In this document: one piece after another, positions 8,329 through 15,935 of the stretch
How the letters are laid out: each line of letters starts with the position of its first letter
Position numbering within the stretch: position 1 is the stretch's first letter
Assembly: GCA_016706405.1 (NCBI GenBank)
Contig: JADJJT010000002.1
Coordinates: 1,383,511-1,447,510 of the forward strand
Origin: Sphingobacteriales bacterium
GTDB lineage: Bacteria; Bacteroidota; Bacteroidia; Chitinophagales; UBA2359
DNA length: 64,000 nt
Reading direction: 5' to 3'
Translations under genes and position numbers: made by a program
The notes under the pieces: generated by a model
The model's database searches: none
Told to the model about the DNA's origin: nothing
The model's input: the letters and a program-made list of their open reading frames with translations, nothing else

Positions 8329-9099
8329 TCAACTTCGTTGTAAGGATTTTAAATAGGTATGGGTAAGCAGTACCGCCTTAGCCGAAAAAAGTGCTATCTG
8401 AAAACCCGCCCACCCGTCTAAAAAGCCTAACTGAAGTACAAAATGCTTAAAAAACCTAAAAACAGCTTTTAAAAAAACGATAAAACCATTTAAACTTTGC
8501 CCTTTTGTATGTAGTTTTTCGGCTTTTAGTTTTGCGTAGTGTTCAATGCGTTGCTGGTGCATCTTTTTGTTTTCAATAGAGTAGTGGTACAGCAAACCTT
8601 TGCAGGCATGGATTTTTAAAGGGGTATATTGCTGGGTGTTAAATACTAACTTTTCGTGAATTAGTCCTTGCCATTCTGCTTGGTGGCGGTTGAACAACCT
8701 TATTTTAACATCGGGAAACCAGCCGCTATGTTTAATCCAATGGCCGCAATAATTGGTTAAGCGGTTTAAGCTTACAGCGTGGGCAAAAGTATCAAAATTG
8801 GCTATTTGTTTTAGCTTTGCAATTTCGCTTTGTAGTTCGGGGCTTAAAACCTCGTCGGCATCAAGCGATAAAATCCAATCGTGGGTGGCGCAGCTATTGC
8901 CGTAGTTTTTTTGGGTCGAAAATCCATCAAAGGGGCGTTGAAGCAGCCTTACGTTTAAATTGTGGCAAATTTGAATCGTATTATCTGTAGAGCCGCCGTC
9001 TATAATTAGTATTTCGTTGGCAATGGGTTTGGCGGCAGCAATACAGCGCGGCAATCGGTGTGCCTCGTTTTGGGCAATTATTACAACCGATATTTGCAT
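8329..9099 (-). CDS. Family 2 glycosyltransferase (LPS core type)
   Basis: A 256-residue GT-A fold enzyme. The start MQISVVIIAQNEAHRLPRCI is typical, followed by IIDGGSTDNT (32-41) and the metal/nucleotide-binding DAD at 80-82 in LSLDADEVL. The overall pattern resembles the WaaE/KdtX-like glycosyltransferases that act on lipopolysaccharide core or similar surface glycans at the cytoplasmic face. A hydrophobic segment near residues 205-245 may attach it to the membrane. The precise sugar and acceptor are unknown. It stands alone, not in a glycan cluster. Confidence 0.85.
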   Translation of the reverse strand: MQISVVIIAQNEAHRLPRCIAAAKPIANEILIIDGGSTDNTIQICHNLNVRLLQRPFDGFSTQKNYGNSCATHDWILSLDADEVLSPELQSEIAKLKQIANFDTFAHAVSLNRLTNYCGHWIKHSGWFPDVKIRLFNRHQAEWQGLIHEKLVFNTQQYTPLKIHACKGLLYHYSIENKKMHQQRIEHYAKLKAEKLHTKGQSLNGFIVFLKAVFRFFKHFVLQLGFLDGWAGFQIALFSAKAVLLTHTYLKSLQRS

Positions 9100-9198
9100 A
9101 CTTAAGAAGGTGTTCCTGTGTATTAAATACTAAACTTGTTGTATGATGTTGCAGTGTCCGGAATCCGGAAAAATAAAAGCTAGGTGGGTGAAAATCTA

Positions 9199-10062
9199 TT
9201 AGTCGTAGGTATAAAACCCTTGTTTGGTTTTGCGTCCAAAATGCCCGGCATCTACTTTTTGTTGCTGTATGCGGTTAGGCTTAAAGCGCTGCTCGTAAAA
9301 AAATTGTTGGTACATGGTGCTTGTAACAGCAAAATTAGTTTCAATGCCAATTAAATCCATCAATCTGAAAGGCCCCATTTTAAATCCGGTTGCTTGGCAA
9401 AGGTCGTCAATAATTTCGAGGGGGGCTATATTTTCTTCGAGCAGTTTTAACCCTTCGGTATAATATGGGCGTGCTACACGGTTTACGATAAATCCGGGCG
9501 AGTCGGCACAGAAAGCTACCTGTTTGCCCATTTTTTTAGCCACTTCTGCAACAGTCAAGGCCGTTTCGGTGCTTGTAGATACGCCTTGTATGACTTCAAC
9601 CAATTTCATTACGGGTGCAGGATTAAAAAAGTGCATACCTACTACGCGGTGCGGGTTTGGTATTTGTGCCGCAATTTGTGTAATTGGTATAGACGAGGTG
9701 TTGCTGGCGAAAATAGTATGTGGCGCATTGATTTGTGCCAGTTGGTTGAACAAGTTTATTTTTATGGGCAATTGTTCTAAAACGGCTTCAATAATTAGGT
9801 CGGCAATAAGGAGGTTGGGGTTGGTAGTTGTTTGTATGCTGTTTTGAAGTTCGATGGCCTTTGTCGCCTCAATTTTTTTGAGTTTTACGGCAGTATTGGC
9901 ATAGTCGGTAACGCGCAACATTCCGGATATTAGGGCTTGCTGGTTTACGTCGTACAAAATGGTTTTGTAACCGGCCAAGGCACTTAAATAGGCAATACCT
10001 GCACCCATTAGCCCGGCTCCGGCAACAGCTACGGTATTAATAATTGGAGGGGATTCAGACAT
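9199..10062 (-). CDS. 3-hydroxyacyl-CoA (3-hydroxybutyryl-CoA) dehydrogenase
   Basis: NAD(P)-dependent oxidation of 3-hydroxyacyl-CoA. From the chosen start (10062) it is 287 residues, the usual length for stand-alone Hbd/PaaH-type enzymes. The Rossmann motif GAGLMGAGIA is at 15-24, the catalytic HFFNP at 144-148 with Glu156 (LVEVI), the DSPGFIVNR segment at 187-195, and the C-terminal 3HCDH domain ends in GRKTKQGFYTYD. The frame is open 34 codons further up to 10164, but that extension is not family-like and overlaps the promoter region, so the internal ATG is preferred. Confidence 0.93.
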   Translation of the reverse strand: MSESPPIINTVAVAGAGLMGAGIAYLSALAGYKTILYDVNQQALISGMLRVTDYANTAVKLKKIEATKAIELQNSIQTTTNPNLLIADLIIEAVLEQLPIKINLFNQLAQINAPHTIFASNTSSIPITQIAAQIPNPHRVVGMHFFNPAPVMKLVEVIQGVSTSTETALTVAEVAKKMGKQVAFCADSPGFIVNRVARPYYTEGLKLLEENIAPLEIIDDLCQATGFKMGPFRLMDLIGIETNFAVTSTMYQQFFYEQRFKPNRIQQQKVDAGHFGRKTKQGFYTYD

Positions 10063-10166
10063 GTTTGTATGTAGCTTGTATATTGTGCAGGAATATATGT
10101 GCACTATCTTTTTAATCCGGATGAAAAGGAGGGTCAAAAATCCGGATAAAACAAATAAATACAAAG

Positions 10167-10174
10167 CAAAGGTA
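10167..10174 (-). promoter_or_regulatory. Candidate -7 promoter box for the hydroxyacyl-CoA dehydrogenase gene
   Basis: The minus strand reads TACCTTTG, matching TAnnTTTG. It is about 105 bp upstream of the ATG at 10062 but immediately upstream of the longer alternative start at 10164, which argues against that longer start. Two TCCGGA copies (10116 and 10141) lie in the implied leader. Confidence 0.45.
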
Positions 10175-10218
10175 ACAAAATATTGCCTTACGCACAGGTT
10201 TTATGGCAAAAAACTATA

Positions 10219-11541
10219 TTACATATTGCCACTTAACTGTAAAAAATATGTTTCGAGCTGCTTCCTAAAAGGACTCGCATAATTCCAGTTTGCCATATCT
10301 GCCCATTCACGCACTTGCTTCATTAAGATTTGGTTGTTGTAGCTTCCGGCCTCATAAGTATGACTTAAAAGTGCATTTTGAATTATAGTAGTCAGTTGGT
10401 CGTTGTCGTATTGGTTGGCTAAAATATTGCTGTGTTGAATTAAAAACTCAACTGTTATTGTTTTTGGATAGGCTGCATATTTAAGCGCAAAATTTTGCAC
10501 TTGGGGCGAGTATTCGGGATTTGGAGTTGTTTGCAGTAAATAAGTAAAATTGTCATTAATTACTGAACTTGCATCGTAATTATTTTTTTCGAGCAGATGT
10601 ATATAGGTTAATTTTTGCTCTTGGTTTAGTTTTCCGCTTTTATAAAGCTGCCTAAGGTTTTCAAAACTTGTGGCATTTGTTTGATTATTAACATTTGAAA
10701 CAGGCGAAACAGTTGGCTGTTTAGTAATCGAATTATCTCTGATAGCGTTACTTGGGCTTGTTAAACGTTCGACTATGGCAATTGGAGATTCAGTATTTAT
10801 TGTAGTAACTGCTTTTTGTTGTTGTTGTTTAATATTAGGAAACTGCTTATTAGTAGCGTTTGTTAAAGGAAACTGATTAGGGTTTTCCACATATATATTA
10901 TTCGTATTACTTGCCAGCAGGTTGCTGTTGTTATTTTGGAATAAATCGTCGGGCAAGTGAAGGTAATGTAAAGTAGATAATTGTATATCGGAGAAGTTTA
11001 TGGTTGGCGTTGCAATTTGGTTACTGTTTGTGTTAAGTGTTTTACCAACTAACGACAGCACGTAGTTTGCATTGTCAACTAATTTTTTTGATGACCTGTC
11101 GCCGCTTTCATCTATGTATAAAGTTGTGTTTTTGTTTGGGTCTTTGTACATAAGAAATGGCAATTTTATGCTGTGGGTGCTGTTTAGCATAATTTCTATG
11201 GCGTCTAAGTGAAACTGGTCAAGTGCTACTACAATAAAATTATTACTATATATTGAAGCTAATTCGCTTAATAACAAGGTGCGCGAAAGTTCGCGGCAAG
11301 GCGCGCAACCTTCTCCCTGTATATATATAAATAGCAATTTATTTTCGATTTTTGCCTGTTGTATTGCTGCCTCTATTTTTCCGTTTACAATATAGGTAGT
11401 GGGGCTATTATCAACGGGCGATGTCCAATTGTTATTATTGTTAGCTAAAAATGTTGTTTGGGCATTATTTTTAAAAGCAAATACGTTGGTTAGCAAATTA
11501 AGCAACCAAATTAAGCCAAATAAAAAAAAGAATTTTCTCAT
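10219..11541 (-). CDS. Secreted thioredoxin-fold protein with low-complexity middle
   Basis: From the chosen ATG (11541) it is 440 residues with a signal peptide (MRKFFFLFGLIWLLNLLTNVFA). Residues 55-150 resemble a thioredoxin-like domain of the DUF255/thioredoxin_7 kind: KIENKLLFIYIQGEGCAPCREL gives a C79-A-P-C82 redox pair. A long Asn/Gln/Thr-rich region follows (about 160-290), then a helical tail. The open frame starts five codons earlier at 11556, but the signal peptide fits better from the second Met. A role in periplasmic thiol reduction is inferred from the CxxC alone. Confidence 0.7.
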   Translation of the reverse strand: MRKFFFLFGLIWLLNLLTNVFAFKNNAQTTFLANNNNNWTSPVDNSPTTYIVNGKIEAAIQQAKIENKLLFIYIQGEGCAPCRELSRTLLLSELASIYSNNFIVVALDQFHLDAIEIMLNSTHSIKLPFLMYKDPNKNTTLYIDESGDRSSKKLVDNANYVLSLVGKTLNTNSNQIATPTINFSDIQLSTLHYLHLPDDLFQNNNSNLLASNTNNIYVENPNQFPLTNATNKQFPNIKQQQQKAVTTINTESPIAIVERLTSPSNAIRDNSITKQPTVSPVSNVNNQTNATSFENLRQLYKSGKLNQEQKLTYIHLLEKNNYDASSVINDNFTYLLQTTPNPEYSPQVQNFALKYAAYPKTITVEFLIQHSNILANQYDNDQLTTIIQNALLSHTYEAGSYNNQILMKQVREWADMANWNYASPFRKQLETYFLQLSGNM

Positions 11542-11556
11542 ATATAGTTGTAGCAA

Positions 11557-11909
11557 TTATATTGATGCTTAAGTATTTATTATATTAGAGTATTAATTAA
11601 TTGCTTCGCTTTTTTCAATTTTAGTTGTTTGTAGTATAGTTTGCCTAATTCAAAAACTATGCCATTTTGCCGTTTTTTTCAAAAACACCCTGTGTTCTAA
11701 TTTAATGTGTGAGGCGAGTGTATTTTCTTGTATCTCTTGCTATCTGCTAAATTGAGGTCGAACTTATGTAGGTAGCATCAAATCCGGCTTGTTTAGTAGT
11801 AAAAAACTAAAATTATTAACATTTTGCTAAAATATTTTGCCATAAAAATTATTTGCCTCATTTTTGTTTTTAGTTTTTTTAACCATCCCCAAAATGTACT
11901 TATTTTATT
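11557..11909. other. Divergent intergenic region without recognised gene
   Basis: The 353-bp gap between the thioredoxin-fold gene (minus) and the lytic transglycosylase gene (plus). It must hold both promoters. I found no exact TAnnTTTG match in the expected place, no hairpin terminator, no TCCGGA copy, and no convincing small coding sequence. Confidence 0.5.
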
Positions 11910-12662
11910 ATGCAAAATTCATCCATCTACCCGAAAAAAATTAAATTAACCCGCTGGCCTCAAAATTTAAGTCTTTTTTTATCTGCAAAACCTGTTAAAG
12001 TAATAGTAATAGGGCTTTTTATTGTTTTTACAAATTGTTTTACTTGGCTTCTATTTAGCCGTAGCTCCATAGATACTGGCAATTTAGCTGCCAATCACAC
12101 CAAAAGTTTATATTTGTTGAAGCAAGCCGCCACTTACCTAACTGATACCATTGCATTTGAGCAAAAAGTCCGGAAAATTGCCAAAAAATTAGCTGTTCCT
12201 CCCGAGTGGTTAATGGCCGTCATGCACTCTGAAAGTGGGTTTAATGCCTCGGCGCGCAATTTTAAAGGAAGTGGCGCTACGGGTTTAATACAATTCATGC
12301 CCCAAACGGCAAAACAATACGATATCACCGTTGACCAATTGCAAAATATGAACCACTTAGACCAACTTGATTATGTGTATGCTTATTTAAACAAAGTGAA
12401 AAAACAGTACAATATAAAATATAATAATATTACAAGTTTGTATTTAGCTATTTTATATCCGGATGCTTTAGATGCCGAGCCTTGTTATGCCTTGTACAGC
12501 AAACCCTCCATTCAATACAAAATGAATGCGGGTTTGGATGAAGATAAAGACGGAAAAGTTACCGTTCAAGATATAGACAAACGATTAAAACGAATGTACC
12601 CAACCGCCTGTAAAGCAACCATTAAAGACGAGGGCAAAACAAATATTTTTTCCGGATGGTAG
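11910..12662 (+). CDS. Membrane-anchored lytic transglycosylase (SLT fold) with EF-hand-like loop
   Basis: A 250-residue protein with an uncleaved transmembrane segment at about 29-50 and a periplasmic SLT-like domain. The catalytic glutamate is in MHSESGF (Glu108), followed by GATGLIQFMPQTAKQY (122-137), both hallmarks of the goose-lysozyme/SLT families that cleave peptidoglycan. Near the C-terminus residues 210-221 (DEDKDGKVTVQD) are a textbook EF-hand loop with Asp at positions 1, 3, 5 and 12, then a helix DIDKRLKRMY. Calcium binding may stabilise or regulate the enzyme; that part is inference. Confidence 0.8.
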   Translation: MQNSSIYPKKIKLTRWPQNLSLFLSAKPVKVIVIGLFIVFTNCFTWLLFSRSSIDTGNLAANHTKSLYLLKQAATYLTDTIAFEQKVRKIAKKLAVPPEWLMAVMHSESGFNASARNFKGSGATGLIQFMPQTAKQYDITVDQLQNMNHLDQLDYVYAYLNKVKKQYNIKYNNITSLYLAILYPDALDAEPCYALYSKPSIQYKMNAGLDEDKDGKVTVQDIDKRLKRMYPTACKATIKDEGKTNIFSGW

Positions 12663-12743
12663 TAGATAGAACTCTCAAATTAGAAAAAGAAAACTCCGGA
12701 AAAACAGTTTAAATATAAATATATAAAATTAGTGCAACTATTT

Positions 12744-13112
12744 TTAGCAATAAAATAAAATGGCCTCATTTTCATTTTCTACAATATGTAATATGCTTTT
12801 TAAGCCTAATAGGTCAAAAATACTATACACATTCGGATTTAAACCGTACATAACAAAATCGCCACTATTGGCCTTAAAGTCTTCAATATGGGCAATAAAA
12901 ACCCCCAATCCAGCCGAAGAAATATAATGTAATTCATTAAAATCAAAAATTACCCTATAATTTAAACTTTCTTTACAATTTAAAATAGCCGTATCAAGCA
13001 AAATAGCGGTACTTGCGTCTATTTCGCCCGATACGGTTATTTTCATAATAGGCTTATTGTTGTTCACTAAAGCGGTTTCTATTTGTGTTGCAGACGGCAT
13101 AACTAAATACAA
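12744..13112 (-). CDS. STAS-domain protein (anti-anti-sigma factor-like)
   Basis: A 122-residue single-domain protein. The pattern VSGEIDASTAILLDTAI followed by FDFNELHYISSAGLGVFIAH is the STAS fold of SpoIIAA/RsbV proteins; the Ser pair in ISSAGLG occupies the site that is phosphorylated by a cognate kinase in that family. No anti-sigma kinase or phosphatase is adjacent, so its partner lies elsewhere. Either Met1 or Met5 may be the start. Confidence 0.85.
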   Translation of the reverse strand: MYLVMPSATQIETALVNNNKPIMKITVSGEIDASTAILLDTAILNCKESLNYRVIFDFNELHYISSAGLGVFIAHIEDFKANSGDFVMYGLNPNVYSIFDLLGLKSILHIVENENEAILFYC

Positions 13113-13331
13113 GGGGGCTATAACTTAAGTTTATATTATTTATAATAAGAGTGAAAAAACATCTTAAATCTAAAAAATTTTTAAAAACAGTTAAAACAAA
13201 AAAATAAGGTCAAAATTAAGGAAAGTTCTACAATTCCGGATGATTTACCGTAAAAAACCTATCTTTACATCAATTTTTCGCTGAAACAATAATATTAATT
13301 TTTTAACACAGCCCATTGCGATATCTCTATC

Positions 13332-13952
13332 ATGAAGGTCAGTTTTGTAAAAATATTTTGTGTCTTTTTTATTACCCTCGCTGTCTTGCTTCTAAACAAT
13401 GCTTGCCAAAAAAACGACGATATTATTTTAGATAAACCATTGTTAGATTCCATTATAAATACAAGCCGGGTTTTAACTGACCAAAAATTTGGCATTGATT
13501 ACGAAATTAAAGGCTGCCTCGAAATTACCGGCCCCAATACTACCGTAACCATCGAACCTAACAATATTATAATGTGTCACCCTCAGGCGTGTATTAAAAT
13601 AACCAATGGCGCTCGATTAATTATTTTAGGCGAACCACAGAAAGAAACTTATATAGCAGGCTTTGACACTTTACCCGGCTATTGGCAAGGAATTTGGGTT
13701 GAAGACAACAGCACCCTCGAAATGCAACAGGTAATTATTAGCGATGCCGGAAAAGCAGGCCTCGATTCAAATCTACAAGGCAGCATATTTGTTGATAATA
13801 CTGATACAGTAATCATAAAAATAAAAAACAGTATCATACGCAACAGTGCGGCGCATGGTATTGTATTGCCGGGTTTTGCAAAAGCCCAGTTAGAGGCTAC
13901 CAACAAATACCTTGATTTAGGCCCCGGTAGCGAGGCAATTAAGTATTACTAA
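13332..13952 (+). CDS. Lipoprotein with predicted parallel beta-helix segment
   Basis: A 206-residue protein with a lipoprotein signal ending LLLNNAC (Cys25). The mature part contains short hydrophobic beta strands with Asn/Gly turns, for example PGYWQGIWVEDNSTLEM and VIISDAGKAGL, a pattern seen in right-handed parallel beta-helix surface lipoproteins of Bacteroidota. It is shorter than most of these, so only a few coils would fit. Function is unknown. Confidence 0.6.
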   Translation: MKVSFVKIFCVFFITLAVLLLNNACQKNDDIILDKPLLDSIINTSRVLTDQKFGIDYEIKGCLEITGPNTTVTIEPNNIIMCHPQACIKITNGARLIILGEPQKETYIAGFDTLPGYWQGIWVEDNSTLEMQQVIISDAGKAGLDSNLQGSIFVDNTDTVIIKIKNSIIRNSAAHGIVLPGFAKAQLEATNKYLDLGPGSEAIKYY

Positions 13953-14010
13953 AACGAGCCAAAATACTGATATCAACAAATAAATAGCAATAAACTGCCC
14001 CCACCAACCT

Positions 14011-14559
14011 ATGCCTTTTCCCATCCGGATAGCTATTACCGGCCCCGAATCGTCCGGAAAATCGGTTTTGGCAAAACTTTTAACTCAAAATTTCTCGCCC
14101 GCTAATTGGGTGCCCGAGTTTGCCCGCACTTATTTAACAGCCTTGCCCCCAAGCCAAGCCTATACTTTTTCAGATTTACCACTCATAGCAAACGCACAGC
14201 AAATTTTAGAAAACGAAATAGCAAAAACGCCCAATATTAAATGGCTGTTTGCCGATACCGAAGCTTTGGTTGTTAAAATTTGGGCGCAAATACGCTTTGG
14301 TCAGCAACACCCAACTATCGAAACAATTTGGCAACAGCAAGCCCAGCAATATGCCCTTTATTTGCTTACAGCCCCCGATTTGCCCTGGCAACCCGACCCC
14401 CTGCGCGAAACACCGCTAAGCCAAACGCGCTGGCAACTGTTTGATTTGTATAAAACATATTTAACCCAAACAAATCGCCGCTTTACTATTATTCAAGGCG
14501 AACCTTCACAAAGACTAAATATTGCAAAAACAGCAATTAAACAACTATTAACTGTCTAA
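14011..14559 (+). CDS. NadR-like AAA ATPase / nicotinamide riboside kinase-like protein
   Basis: A 182-residue protein resembling the C-terminal ribosylnicotinamide kinase domain of NadR (the AAA_28 family). The P-loop is GPESSGKS (11-18), followed by VPEFARTYL, ADTEALVVKIWA and the family segment LPWQPDPLRE. It lacks the NMN adenylyltransferase domain of full NadR. It would phosphorylate nicotinamide riboside to NMN, matching the PnuC transporter encoded at 56312. It is 29 bp upstream of the glutathione peroxidase gene and probably co-transcribed with it. Confidence 0.8.
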   Translation: MPFPIRIAITGPESSGKSVLAKLLTQNFSPANWVPEFARTYLTALPPSQAYTFSDLPLIANAQQILENEIAKTPNIKWLFADTEALVVKIWAQIRFGQQHPTIETIWQQQAQQYALYLLTAPDLPWQPDPLRETPLSQTRWQLFDLYKTYLTQTNRRFTIIQGEPSQRLNIAKTAIKQLLTV

Positions 14560-14588
14560 AGCTTAAAATATAACCCAAGCAAAAAAAC

Positions 14589-15059
14589 ATGAACCAAACT
14601 TTTTACGATTTTAACCTAATCACCATATATGGCCAACCACTGCCACTAACAAACTTTAAAGGCAAAAAAGTGCTTATAGTAAACACCGCCTCGGCGTGTG
14701 GCTATACCCCGCAATACGCGCAATTACAAGAATTACACAATTTGTACGCCTCTAAATTAATCATTATTGGCTGCCCTTGCAATGATTTTGGCAACCAAGA
14801 GCCAGCCTCAGAAGCCGAAATAGCCGAGTTTTGTAGCCTTAATTTTGATGTAAAATTCATATTAACATCAAAAGTTCAGGTTTTACCTCCCAACGAACAT
14901 CCTTTGTTTAATTGGTTGCAAACAACATCAAACAAACCTATTACTTGGAATTTTCAAAAATTTTTAATCAATGAAAATGGTCAAATACATGCCGTAATTA
15001 AACCGTCAGCCAGCCCATTTGACGATGTTTTATTAAATTGGTTAAAAGATGATGTTTAA
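14589..15059 (+). CDS. Glutathione peroxidase family protein (thiol peroxidase)
   Basis: A 156-residue Gpx-fold peroxidase that reduces hydroperoxides, in bacteria usually with thioredoxin. The catalytic tetrad is visible: Cys37 in NTASACGYTPQY, Gln70 in NDFGNQEP, and Trp120-Asn121 in ITWNFQKFL. No selenocysteine is present. The resolving-cysteine region reads GCPCNDFG, with one extra cysteine compared with the usual loop. No signal peptide, so it is cytoplasmic. Confidence 0.9.
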   Translation: MNQTFYDFNLITIYGQPLPLTNFKGKKVLIVNTASACGYTPQYAQLQELHNLYASKLIIIGCPCNDFGNQEPASEAEIAEFCSLNFDVKFILTSKVQVLPPNEHPLFNWLQTTSNKPITWNFQKFLINENGQIHAVIKPSASPFDDVLLNWLKDDV

Positions 15060-15205
15060 TTTTTTTAGACCGAATTTCCTTTTTTTGATAAATTGATGAT
15101 CCCCGCGACCTACCTATTATTCCGGAAATAAAAAATCCGGATTAAATAGGCTAATTTTATTGCCCCCTTTAACTTCCATCCACAAAACTATAAACCTTTG
15201 TCCCG

Positions 15206-15868
15206 ATGATCAATCAAACGACATTGAATTTTTTAAAAGAATTAGCCGCCAACAACAATCGCGATTGGTTTTTAGCCAACAAACAAGCCTACGATGCCGC
15301 CAAAGCCAATACCGTTGCCGTTGTGGCGCAAATATGCACCCAAATTGCGCAGCAATTCGACCCTTCGATAGCTACAGTACGGCCCGAAAAAACCTTGTTC
15401 AGGCAAAACCGCGACATTCGTTTTTCAAAAGATAAATCGCCCTATAAAATTAATTTTGGCGCACATATTATTGAAGACAAACACAACGAAACGAAAGCCG
15501 GTTACTATTTGCATATTGAGCCTAACGACAAAAGTTTTTTAGGCGGTGGTATGTACCAACCCTCTGCTGCTGTGCTTAAAAGCATCCGGCAAGAGATAGA
15601 CTACCATACCGATGAGTTTAGGAAAATCATCTCAAATCCTGACTTTGTGCAACAGTTTGGCAGCTTAAATGGCCGACAACTTAAAACCGCACCTAAGGAT
15701 TACGATAAAACGCACCCTGCCATTGATTTGCTTCGCTTCCAAGACTATGTGGTTGGGCGTAATTTTACTGACAAGCAACTTATTCAGCCTGATTTTATTG
15801 CGCAAACTGTTGCCGCATTTGCCGCACTTAAACCGTTTAATGATTTTTTAAACAAGGCAGTCAGTTGA
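15206..15868 (+). CDS. DUF2461 family protein
   Basis: A 220-residue protein matching the DUF2461/TIGR02453 family: the N-terminal LNFLKELAANNNRDWF, then RPEKTLFRQNRDIRFSKDKS and YYLHIEPNDKSFLGGGMY are family signatures. The biochemical role of this family is not established. Two TCCGGA copies (15121 and 15136) lie in the 146-bp gap before it and could pair with each other. Confidence 0.88.
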   Translation: MINQTTLNFLKELAANNNRDWFLANKQAYDAAKANTVAVVAQICTQIAQQFDPSIATVRPEKTLFRQNRDIRFSKDKSPYKINFGAHIIEDKHNETKAGYYLHIEPNDKSFLGGGMYQPSAAVLKSIRQEIDYHTDEFRKIISNPDFVQQFGSLNGRQLKTAPKDYDKTHPAIDLLRFQDYVVGRNFTDKQLIQPDFIAQTVAAFAALKPFNDFLNKAVS

Positions 15869-15935
15869 TAATTTAAATTTCTAACTGATTGTGGTTAAGT
15901 CGGGCAAGCGTTGTCTTTTCTAATAAAATTGAATT

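Noticed and set aside
10061..10282. 73-codon plus-strand open frame over the dehydrogenase promoter
   Set aside because: It overlaps two genes on the other strand and the promoter box; no protein-like signature.
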